5,731 bases of DNA, taken from Candidatus Azambacteria bacterium RBG_16_47_10 (GTDB lineage Bacteria > Patescibacteriota > Minisyncoccia > GWC2-36-17 > WO2-46-25). This document shows, piece after piece, positions 1-5,168 of this stretch. Location of the stretch: contig MEYI01000045.1 of the NCBI GenBank assembly GCA_001773975.1, forward strand, positions 1 through 5,731, given 5' to 3'. The position numbers were made by a program, and so were the translations under genes. Each line of letters opens with the position of its first letter. Position 1 is the stretch's first letter. The notes beneath the pieces were generated by a model, which was given only the letters and a program-made list of their open reading frames with translations, did not search any database and was not told the DNA's origin.

Positions 1-102
1 CCATCGAATACCGAGCCGTTCTTACGCGTGAATATCGAAGCGGATACTGAAAAAATACTTGCCGATGCACGGAAAAAGATAGAGGAGCTTATTACCGCAT
101 AA
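1..102 (+). CDS. Phosphomannomutase/phosphoglucomutase, C-terminal end (5' partial)
   Basis: The reading frame is open from the first base and ends at TAA 100-102, giving 33 residues. It begins PSNTEPFLRVNIEA, which matches the phosphate-binding loop and following strand of domain 4 in alpha-D-phosphohexomutases. The SNTEP form followed by LRVNIEA is typical of phosphomannomutase/phosphoglucomutase (ManB/AlgC type), whereas GlmM normally has SGTEP. These enzymes interconvert hexose 1- and 6-phosphates in the cytoplasm to supply sugar nucleotides. The remainder is a charged helix (DTEKILADARKKIEELITA), the usual end of the protein. The catalytic phosphoserine and metal-binding loop lie outside the window, so substrate preference cannot be judged. 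The stop codon directly abuts a terminator hairpin, and the gene is convergent with RNase J. Confidence 0.8.
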   Translation, partial: PSNTEPFLRVNIEADTEKILADARKKIEELITA

Positions 103-138
103 AAAACAAAACCCCCGAGAAATCGGGGGTTTTGTTTT
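103..138. terminator. Bidirectional intrinsic terminator between convergent genes
   Basis: A perfect 16-bp inverted repeat (arms 103-118 and 123-138) encloses a GAAA tetraloop (119-122). The GC-rich core (CCCCCGA/TCGGGGG) is flanked by A-rich and T-rich arms, so a U tract follows the core on either strand. It starts one base after the phosphomannomutase stop and ends six bases from the RNase J stop, so it can serve both genes. Confidence 0.93.
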
Positions 139-144
139 GATGTG

Positions 145-2130
145 TTAGATCTCGATGACGACCGGTAATACCATCGGATGTCGATGGGTTTTCTTGTACA
201 GAAAACCACCGACCTCGTCACGGATATTGTCCTTAATATACGCCCAGTTGATCTCTCCCTTACCTTGGTTTCCGGCGCTTGATTCAACTATATTTTTCAC
301 GAGTCTGCGCACTTCCATGAGAAGTTCTTTTGATTCGCGCATATAGATGAATCCGCGGGAAATAAGATCGGGATTACCCTTCACTTTCCGGGAATATGAA
401 TCGTACGTCGCAATAACGACGAACATGCCGTCTTTTGCCATCATTTGGCGATCACGAAGCACGACATCGCCGACATCGCCGACGCCAAGACCATCAACGA
501 AGATATTATCAGTTGGTGCTTTTTCTTTCAATTTTTGCGCGTTGCCTTCTTTGAATTCTATAATGTTGCCGTTGTCCGGAATGATGATCTGCTCATTGGT
601 GAGTCCTGCGGTTTGCGCGATCTTTCCATGGAGACACAAGAACGAATGATTGCCTTCGATCGGCATGAAATATCTCGGTTGAATGAGCTCGAGAACGCGC
701 TTCAGGTCCTCCTGCTTTGCATGACCGCCCGCATGAATGTCCATCATGCGGTAGTTGATCACCTCAACGCCTTCGCGATACAGCTTATCGGTCAGGCGCT
801 GAACAGTTCGCTCATTGCCCGGAATAACTGATGACGAGAACACAAATGTATCTCCCGGTTCTACAGAAATGAATCGGTGTTCGCGTGTTGCGATGCGCAT
901 AAGCACTGCGCGGTCTTCACCCTGCGCACCTGTCGCCAAGATCATGATCTGACTGCTTGGGTAGTGTTTCATTTCTTCCACCGGGATCTCAGTTCCTTTC
1001 GGGATCTTGATATACCCGAGCTCTTTTGCGATCTCGATGTTGTTTTTCATGCTCCGCCCCTCGATGATCAGCTTTTTGTTGTGTTTTGCCGCAAGCTGAA
1101 TGATCTCGTTTAAACGACCGAGCAGTGATGCGAAGGTGCCGAAAATAAGACGCCCTTTTGCGTTCTTTACGATAATCTCAAGATCGGTAACAATGTCGAT
1201 CTCGCTGAGCTGTTTGCCTGATTGCGACGCGTTCGTGCTGTCAGACATGAGTAACAACGGCCGTTGTTTGCCGACTGCTTCCAATTTGTTTAATTCGGTA
1301 ACACCCGCGATGGTTGATCGTTCGTCCAGCTTGAAGTCGCCTGTATGAATGACAATGCCTTCCGGTGTGTGAATGATAACGCCCACTGCGCCCGGAATGT
1401 TGTGACTCACACTAAAGAACTCGAGGTGGAAAACGCCAAGGTTTAGCGTGCTGTCTTTGTCGATCTGGTGCAATTCAAGTTTTGAAGAAATATCCTTATA
1501 TTCCTCTTGGCGCTTTTTAATAAGCGCAAGTGTCAGATCCGCGCCGAAGATTGGCGGATTACCGAGACGGGGGATAAGATGTGGAATAGCACCGATGTGG
1601 TCGTAATGTCCGTGCGTAATAACTACGCCGACGATATTCTTTTCTCGTCCTTTCAGATATTCGATGTTCGGAATAATGTAGTCGATTCCCGGCATATCTT
1701 CTTCGGGAAATTGCAGACCCATATCGATGATAAGTATATTGTCTTCGTATTCAAGGACCGTCATGTTCCGTCCTACTTCTTCCGTGCCGCCGATGGGAAT
1801 GACGCGCAATGTTTTTGCGGGAGCAGGGGATGATATTTTTGGTCCGCGCGATTCGTGCTGTGGCGCTTGTTTGTTACCGCGCATACCACCTCCGCGATGT
1901 CCGCCAAATGACGCATGTGAGCGCGGCGCATGCCCACCATGCTGTCCGTCTTGCGTTCTACGCGCAGGACGTCCTCGTCCTCCCTGTGGGGACGGATGGC
2001 GCTGCTGAGGTGCTTGTGCTGGTGATGCTGGCATAGCGCCATCAGTGAGAGGTTTCTTCTCTCCCGGCTGAGAAGGCGGGCGCACCCCGCGTATCCGTCC
2101 TCGTGCCGTACTAATATGTTCTTTTTTCAT
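145..2130 (-). CDS. rnj: Ribonuclease J (metallo-beta-lactamase/beta-CASP nuclease) with long basic N-terminal tail
   Basis: 661 residues. RNase J is a cytoplasmic 5'-3' exo- and endoribonuclease acting in mRNA turnover and rRNA maturation. After a disordered tail (1-105), the core begins at about K106 (TLRVIPIGGTEEVGRNM). The metallo-beta-lactamase motif HGHYDH gives H173, H175, D177 and H178; further ligand candidates are H243 (SHNIPGAVG) and D265 (HTGDFKLD). The beta-CASP region includes SDSTNA (296-301), GTFAS (331-335), ATGAQGE (399-405) and HAGGH (466-470). The C-terminal domain has PDLISRGFIYMRES (587-600). Exactly 22 residues after H470, the motif usually read as PVHGE is PIEGN, so E492 replaces a conserved His. 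The core is of normal length (about 555 aa); the tail accounts for the excess. The ATG at 2128-2130 has no clear Shine-Dalgarno site and overlaps by ATGA the stop of a possible 34-codon leader ORF. Family assignment is secure; the effect of E492 is inference. Confidence 0.96.
   Translation of the reverse strand: MKKEHISTARGRIRGVRPPSQPGEKKPLTDGAMPASPAQAPQQRHPSPQGGRGRPARRTQDGQHGGHAPRSHASFGGHRGGGMRGNKQAPQHESRGPKISSPAPAKTLRVIPIGGTEEVGRNMTVLEYEDNILIIDMGLQFPEEDMPGIDYIIPNIEYLKGREKNIVGVVITHGHYDHIGAIPHLIPRLGNPPIFGADLTLALIKKRQEEYKDISSKLELHQIDKDSTLNLGVFHLEFFSVSHNIPGAVGVIIHTPEGIVIHTGDFKLDERSTIAGVTELNKLEAVGKQRPLLLMSDSTNASQSGKQLSEIDIVTDLEIIVKNAKGRLIFGTFASLLGRLNEIIQLAAKHNKKLIIEGRSMKNNIEIAKELGYIKIPKGTEIPVEEMKHYPSSQIMILATGAQGEDRAVLMRIATREHRFISVEPGDTFVFSSSVIPGNERTVQRLTDKLYREGVEVINYRMMDIHAGGHAKQEDLKRVLELIQPRYFMPIEGNHSFLCLHGKIAQTAGLTNEQIIIPDNGNIIEFKEGNAQKLKEKAPTDNIFVDGLGVGDVGDVVLRDRQMMAKDGMFVVIATYDSYSRKVKGNPDLISRGFIYMRESKELLMEVRRLVKNIVESSAGNQGKGEINWAYIKDNIRDEVGGFLYKKTHRHPMVLPVVIEI
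1816..2130 (-). other. Low-complexity basic RGG-like N-terminal region of RNase J
   Basis: Codons 1-105 of the RNase J frame encode a tail rich in Gly, Arg, Pro, Gln and His. It has 19 Lys/Arg, 7 His and 17 Gly but only five acidic residues, and includes stretches such as GGRGRPARR (50-58) and GGHRGGGMRGNK (76-87). No hydrophobic core is visible, so it is predicted to be disordered. Such composition is typical of non-specific RNA-binding tails, but that role is inference here. It is part of the protein, not an independent gene, and the skewed composition opens spurious frames on both strands. Confidence 0.85.
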
Positions 2131-2231
2131 TTCTCATGTTGTGTTGTTCCGTATAAGCACGAAACAACGGTTAATAATTCATAAGAGATCTTCAGATCCT
2201 GATCCGATGTGCCCATCCGGACATCGACCAT
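2127..2231 (-). CDS. Possible 34-codon leader ORF upstream of rnj (uncertain)
   Basis: An ATG at 2229-2231 opens a 34-codon frame (MVDVRMGTSDQDLKISYELL, then 14 more residues ending QHEK). Its TGA (2127-2129) overlaps the rnj ATG as ATGA, the classic arrangement for translational coupling. There is no Shine-Dalgarno sequence before the ATG and I recognise no family. The same frame stays open further upstream through the tRNA gene, which argues that part of it is open by chance. The overlap, together with the lack of a ribosome site for rnj itself, is the only support. Confidence 0.2.
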   Translation of the reverse strand: MVDVRMGTSDQDLKISYELLTVVSCLYGTTQHEK

Positions 2232-2276
2232 GTTCCGAATTATGACGTCAGATGAAGATGTAAAGAAACTTACGTG

Positions 2277-2359
2277 TGCTCGGGGGGAGATTTGAACTCC
2301 CATGAGATTGCTCTCGCTAGCTCCTGAAGCTAGTGCGTCTGCCGTTTCGCCACCCGAGC
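2277..2359 (-). tRNA. tRNA-Leu, anticodon CAG
   Basis: A complete type II cloverleaf reads on the minus strand. The acceptor GCTCGGG (2359-2353) pairs with CCCGAGC (2284-2278), with discriminator A at 2277. The D-stem is GCG/CGC around an AAACGG-containing loop. The anticodon stem CTAGC/GCTAG (2333-2329 with 2321-2317) holds loop TTCAGGA, with CAG at 2326-2324. A long variable arm (GAGA-GCAA-TCTC) marks a leucine-type tRNA. The T arm is GGGAG-TTCAAAT-CTCCC (2301-2285). It decodes CUG. The 3' CCA is not encoded (the next bases are CAC), so it must be added by a nucleotidyltransferase. The gene starts 11 bases after the upstream solute-binding protein stop and may be co-transcribed with it. Confidence 0.95.
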
Positions 2360-2370
2360 GGATGGAATAC

Positions 2371-4050
2371 CTATTGTATTTTTTTAACCCTGTCCGTTTT
2401 AATATACCATCGTTCGATGCCAATAAATCTTCGCGCCGCAGTGCTTATTGCGGTCGCTGCGATGCCTTTCACATCGGTATCGATCGCGTACAGATACGCA
2501 GGGGAGTATAAGAACAGTGCGGGGATATCAGCATGTATCGTGTCTTGCAATTTTACGATCGCGGCATTTCGCTCATCCTGACTCGCGGTATCCCGCGCTG
2601 TTTCTAATAATTGATCCGCACCTTTATTGTCATACAGGGCGAGATTCAATCCGGGATCCTTCTTTTGCGACGAATGCCAGAAAAGATATGGGTCGGGATA
2701 TTGTGTCAGCGCTTCTCCAAAAATAAGCGCTTCGTATTTTCTCGGCTTGATTATTTTTTGCTTTACTTCATCAAGAGTGTAATTTTCGATGAGCACTTCT
2801 GCGCCAATTGCGGTCCATTGATCGCGTAACATCTCCTGCGTTTTAAGGAGCTCCGGGGAATCCGATGTGATAAGTGTTATGGTCAGATCAGTCGCTTCTT
2901 TGCTTGTTCCAATGATCTTTTCCCGAACCCCGTCCGCGTTTTTATCTTTCCATCCCGCGTTATTAAGAATATTTCTTGCTTCGTCCTGTGAATACGGATA
3001 TCCGATGATATCTGCGTTGTGACCGGTAAGCCACGGCAGAATGGGAGAGTTTGCAATAATGCCGTTCCCGCCAAGTACATCGCGGATGATCGCATCACGA
3101 TCCGTAGCGCGCCAAAGAGCCTCACGGACCTGCCTATCAGCAAGCGGTTTACTGTTCGTTTGATTAAAAAATACGGCAAAATATTTTGGCGTGGCAAACG
3201 TGTGCACTTCAGAACCCCGCTTTTTAATTGCGTCCATATCTCGCGGAGCTATACCACTAATTCCCATGACATCACCGTCGCGGTACGCTTGCAATGCCTC
3301 TTCATTGGTTTGATAAAAATACAGATCGATCGCATCGATGAACGGCGTGCTCCCATAAAAATGAGTATTTGCTTCAAGTGAAAAAGAAATAATGGCACCA
3401 TATTTATCTTTGGTAAATTTCACGAACCGGTACGGACCGGTGCCGATCGGTTCCAGATTAGCATCGGCGAGATTTGCATTTCTTGGATTGATGCCCTCCC
3501 AAATGTGTTTCGGCACGATCCCGATCGTCAGCTTATCGAGAAACTGTGTGTGCGGGTAAGGAAGTGTCAGCTTTACCGTCATATCATCTATCCTTTCCAC
3601 GAGAAGTCCTTGAAGGCCGACACGCTGCGGGCTCCCGTATCGCGGATCCGCGATCGCGGTGAACGTAAATACAACGTCATCCGCGGTGAACGATTTTCCG
3701 TCATGCCAAAGAATATTATTTCGAAGGAAAAATGTGTACTCCTTCCCGTTTTCCGATACATCATATCGTTCAGCAAGATCAGGGACGATATTTCCTTCCC
3801 CATCATATTTTAAGAGTCCTGAGTAGATGAGTGTCGCAATGGCGCGGTCGACATCGTTAATGCCGGCAAGGACCGGATTGATAAACTGCGGTTCTCCTAC
3901 AAGCGCTTCGGTGTATGTGCCGCCATAGCGCGGCACAAGCATAGTGTGTTCAGTGTATACTGTCCAAAGCGATGCGCACGCGAAAAAAAGCGTGAGTAGA
4001 GAAAGCGTGATAATGCCATAATACTCTTTTTTCGAAAGCACTTTCGGCAA
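2371..4050 (-). CDS. Membrane-anchored ABC-type peptide/solute-binding protein (SBP family 5)
   Basis: 559 residues from a TTG start at 4048-4050, the only standard start codon available at this end of the frame. The protein has an N-terminal hydrophobic segment (about 11-32) and then an extracytoplasmic domain of the DppA/OppA class, which captures peptides or other solutes. Supporting motifs are FINPVLAGINDVDR (56-69), the family signature region LAERYDVSENGKEYTFFLR onward (92-130, including WHDGKSFTADDVVF), PIGTGPYRF (201-209), VREALWRATDRDAI (308-321) and NAGWKDKNADGVREK (364-378). C25 is preceded by FFA, a poor lipobox, so an uncleaved anchor is more likely than a lipoprotein. No permease or ATPase genes lie beside it. 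The frame is open for 18 more codons upstream (to 4104) and encodes a Trp-rich stretch that resembles N-termini of related proteins, so the true start is probably further upstream. There is no Shine-Dalgarno site at the TTG. The family is certain; the substrate is unknown. Confidence 0.93.
   Translation of the reverse strand: MPKVLSKKEYYGIITLSLLTLFFACASLWTVYTEHTMLVPRYGGTYTEALVGEPQFINPVLAGINDVDRAIATLIYSGLLKYDGEGNIVPDLAERYDVSENGKEYTFFLRNNILWHDGKSFTADDVVFTFTAIADPRYGSPQRVGLQGLLVERIDDMTVKLTLPYPHTQFLDKLTIGIVPKHIWEGINPRNANLADANLEPIGTGPYRFVKFTKDKYGAIISFSLEANTHFYGSTPFIDAIDLYFYQTNEEALQAYRDGDVMGISGIAPRDMDAIKKRGSEVHTFATPKYFAVFFNQTNSKPLADRQVREALWRATDRDAIIRDVLGGNGIIANSPILPWLTGHNADIIGYPYSQDEARNILNNAGWKDKNADGVREKIIGTSKEATDLTITLITSDSPELLKTQEMLRDQWTAIGAEVLIENYTLDEVKQKIIKPRKYEALIFGEALTQYPDPYLFWHSSQKKDPGLNLALYDNKGADQLLETARDTASQDERNAAIVKLQDTIHADIPALFLYSPAYLYAIDTDVKGIAATAISTAARRFIGIERWYIKTDRVKKIQ
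2373..2402 (-). promoter_or_regulatory. Possible weak promoter for tRNA-Leu
   Basis: On the minus strand TACAAT (2378-2373) resembles a -10 box and lies 13 bases before the tRNA 5' end, with TTAAAA (2402-2397) 18 bases upstream as a poor -35. Transcription would begin a few bases before the mature tRNA. Both elements fall inside the AT-rich end of the solute-binding protein gene, so the match may be chance and the tRNA may instead be processed from a longer transcript. Confidence 0.3.
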
Positions 4051-4104
4051 TTGCCGCCACTGCGACCATGTTGGCCATGTCCAATTGTTCGGTAACCGGA
4101 TGAT
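4051..4104 (-). other. Likely N-terminal extension of the solute-binding protein lacking a standard start codon
   Basis: Between an in-frame TAA (4105-4107) and the TTG start there are 18 sense codons, reading IIRLPNNWTWPTWSQWRQ and running into LPKVLSKKEYYG. Four Trp codons in 18 are unlikely in non-coding DNA, and a WxQW...KVLSKKE pattern is, from memory, common at the start of related candidate-phylum proteins. No ATG, GTG or TTG exists in it; the first two codons are both ATC. The rest of the secG-solute-binding protein gap (4105-4133) shows nothing else. Confidence 0.5.
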
Positions 4105-4133
4105 TTATGTACGAATTAATGGTCTCACAGATA

Positions 4134-4349
4134 CTAGAAGAACAAGCGCATGATAGCGCTGCCGATGAATAGAGTTGATAAAACGATAGTTGAGAAAAAA
4201 ACGAATTTTTCCATGCCGCGTTTCGTGTGATACGCGCCACCGCCGGTACCCCCAAATACCGTCGAGATTCCCTCACCGCGTTGCTGTAAAAGTATCGCAA
4301 CGATCAATAATGTTGAAACTGCAATAAGAAGTATATTAAACCAAAACAT
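4134..4349 (-). CDS. secG: Preprotein translocase subunit SecG
   Basis: 71 residues, a normal length for SecG, the small membrane subunit that associates with SecY and SecE and assists SecA-driven export. Two membrane segments are visible (about 3-21 and 49-69). The connecting cytoplasmic loop carries the family hallmarks LLQQRGEG (20-27), a Gly-rich FGGTGGG (32-38) and the conserved AYHTKRGMEK stretch (39-48) leading into the second helix. The ATG at 4347-4349 is preceded by an A-rich leader with no Shine-Dalgarno motif. It follows the upstream membrane-protein gene by 23 bp and precedes the solute-binding protein gene, whose product would need Sec for insertion, so co-transcription is likely. 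Confidence 0.95.
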   Translation of the reverse strand: MFWFNILLIAVSTLLIVAILLQQRGEGISTVFGGTGGGAYHTKRGMEKFVFFSTIVLSTLFIGSAIMRLFF

Positions 4350-4372
4350 AGGTTTGTTGAAAAGCGTTAGTG

Positions 4373-4720
4373 TTATTTTTTACCGAAGATGATGTGCGTG
4401 GCAAAACTTACCGCGCTGATGAGAAGCGTTGTCAAAAAAAGCGCCCCAATGGTCGTTATCTGCATCTGGGGAAGTAGGAGATCCGTAATCCACAAGATCC
4501 CTATGTTGATGATAATAATGAACAACCCAAGACTCAGGAGAATAAAAGGCCCTAAAATGAGCTTGAGTATCGGTTTGAGGAAGATGTTGATGATGCTTAA
4601 AACCGCACCAACAGCAAGGATTTCCCACCAGCCGCCTTTGATCATTACCCCCTCGATATAATACGAGGAAAGAAACAGCGCAATGACGTTACCGATTAAA
4701 ATAGAGGCAACAAATCGCAT
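4373..4720 (-). CDS. Small four-helix membrane protein of the PF04020 / YvlD (phage holin family 4) type
   Basis: 115 residues from the ATG at 4718-4720. About four hydrophobic segments are visible (roughly 4-22, 33-50, 56-76 and 90-110). The conserved core of this family is clear: NIFLKPILKLILGPF (45-59), then a LSLGLF...IINIGILWITD block (62-80). Despite the family's phage holin name, members are common chromosomal membrane proteins; YvlD of Bacillus is linked to envelope stress, but no precise role is known. The frame can be extended to a TTG at 4763-4765 (130 aa), but that would lie over the apparent promoter and adds an atypical start, so the ATG, which fits the usual family length, was chosen. 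No Shine-Dalgarno motif precedes it. It heads the unit continuing into secG. Confidence 0.85.
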   Translation of the reverse strand: MRFVASILIGNVIALFLSSYYIEGVMIKGGWWEILAVGAVLSIINIFLKPILKLILGPFILLSLGLFIIIINIGILWITDLLLPQMQITTIGALFLTTLLISAVSFATHIIFGKK

Positions 4721-4728
4721 CAAAATAT

Positions 4729-4757
4729 AATATAGCATAGAGAGGAAAAAAGCACAA
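4729..4757 (-). promoter_or_regulatory. Promoter for the PF04020-secG unit
   Basis: TTGTGC (4757-4752) and TATATT (4734-4729) are separated by exactly 17 bases on the minus strand, just downstream of a terminator hairpin. The expected start of transcription, about 7-9 bases past the -10 box, falls at or next to the ATG at 4720, so the message could be leaderless. This agrees with the missing Shine-Dalgarno site. Confidence 0.5.
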
Positions 4758-4770
4758 TACCACAATACAG

Positions 4771-4802
4771 AAGATCCCCGCGGGTGTTTTCGCGGGGATC
4801 TT
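4771..4802 (-). terminator. Hairpin terminator after the 79-aa gene
   Basis: A perfect 12-bp inverted repeat (AAGATCCCCGCG at 4771-4782 with CGCGGGGATCTT at 4791-4802) surrounds an 8-base loop. It begins three bases past the stop codon of the 79-aa gene. The following minus-strand tail (CTGTATTG) is only moderately T-rich, so termination may be less efficient than at the other two hairpins. It separates that gene from the next promoter. Confidence 0.7.
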
Positions 4803-4805
4803 TGG

Positions 4806-5045
4806 TTAATTGAGAAGTTCTCCAGGCTCTCGCTTTACGTCTGATACATTGGCATCCTGTATGGAAAATATCAGTGTAGCAGAGGTTATCCCGCTTTGCT
4901 CCTCGACGTATGAAACGATTTTTCCGGAAAGCATTTGTCTCCTGAGATCGCGTACTGTGTTCGTCAGTATTTTCGTGTTCTTCTTGCCCGTTGATCGAAT
5001 ATCTACCCTGAGAGCAGAATTCCTAAGCGTAATAAATACCTTCAT
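4806..5045 (-). CDS. Conserved-looking small protein of unknown function (79 aa)
   Basis: I do not recognise a family. The protein is 79 residues, soluble in appearance, basic in its first half and acidic near the end. Residue patterns suggest a strand (MKVFITLR), a charged helix (about 20-41, including TNTVRDLRRQML) and two strands (KIVSYVEE and SATLIFSIQD), with a polar tail. No signal peptide, membrane segment or Cys/His metal cluster is visible. That it is a real gene is supported by the ATG at 5043-5045 sitting behind a perfect AAAGGAGGT site, a promoter with a consensus -35, and terminator hairpins on both sides, making it a self-contained unit. A small nucleic-acid- or ribosome-associated protein is conceivable from the charge pattern, but this is speculation. 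Confidence 0.75.
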   Translation of the reverse strand: MKVFITLRNSALRVDIRSTGKKNTKILTNTVRDLRRQMLSGKIVSYVEEQSGITSATLIFSIQDANVSDVKREPGELLN

Positions 5046-5050
5046 GGAAC

Positions 5051-5059
5051 ACCTCCTTT
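5051..5059 (-). promoter_or_regulatory. Strong Shine-Dalgarno site of the 79-aa gene
   Basis: AAAGGAGGT on the minus strand lies five bases before the ATG at 5045. It fits the extended anti-Shine-Dalgarno complement with good spacing and decides the start. It is the only strong ribosome site among the five visible gene starts in the window. Confidence 0.85.
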
Positions 5060-5092
5060 CGTGAGTGTTTATTTAAAAGAGCACTATTTCTT

Positions 5093-5121
5093 TAAATACC
5101 ATGTGATAATATATTTGTCAA
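5093..5121 (-). promoter_or_regulatory. Promoter for the 79-aa gene
   Basis: A perfect -35 box TTGACA (5121-5116) is followed after 17 bases by TATTTA (5098-5093), a weaker -10. The surrounding DNA is AT-rich and lies directly after the preceding terminator. The predicted leader is roughly 40 bases and contains the strong ribosome site. Confidence 0.55.
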
Positions 5122-5123
5122 AT

Positions 5124-5157
5124 AAAAAAGCGAGCCTTCGTAAAGACTCGCTTTTTT
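5124..5157. terminator. Bidirectional intrinsic terminator after the thyX-like gene
   Basis: Arms AAAAAAGCGAG (5124-5134) and CTCGCTTTTTT (5147-5157) form an 11-bp stem, extended internally by a C/A mismatch and three more pairs (5136-5138 with 5143-5145), leaving a four-base loop. A- and T-runs flank the GC core, so it works on either strand. It lies 11 bases beyond the stop of the thyX-like gene. Confidence 0.9.
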
Positions 5158-5168
5158 GTGCCCATTTC

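Noticed and set aside
1727..2042. Several Cys/Arg- or His-rich frames on both strands
   Set aside because: They are alternate-frame shadows of the GC-rich low-complexity start of RNase J, with no ribosome sites or recognisable family.
2127..2423. 98-aa minus-strand frame spanning the tRNA-Leu gene
   Set aside because: It overlaps the end of the solute-binding protein gene and the whole tRNA; only the last 34 codons, which lie clear of the tRNA, are worth noting.
3976..3978. Lipoprotein acylation site at C25 of the solute-binding protein
   Set aside because: The residues before Cys are F-F-A, which does not fit the usual [LVI][ASTVI][GAS] lipobox; an uncleaved membrane anchor is more likely.
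3950..4300. 116-aa minus-strand frame crossing secG and the start of the solute-binding protein
   Set aside because: It overlaps two well-supported genes in another frame and its composition is not that of a known protein; chance frame.
4373..4720. Evidence for a prophage because of the phage holin family name
   Set aside because: PF04020 proteins are mostly chromosomal; no endolysin, integrase or structural phage genes are nearby.
4763..4765. TTG start giving a 130-aa PF04020 protein
   Set aside because: It lies within the predicted promoter next to a terminator, and the extra 15 residues are not needed for family length.
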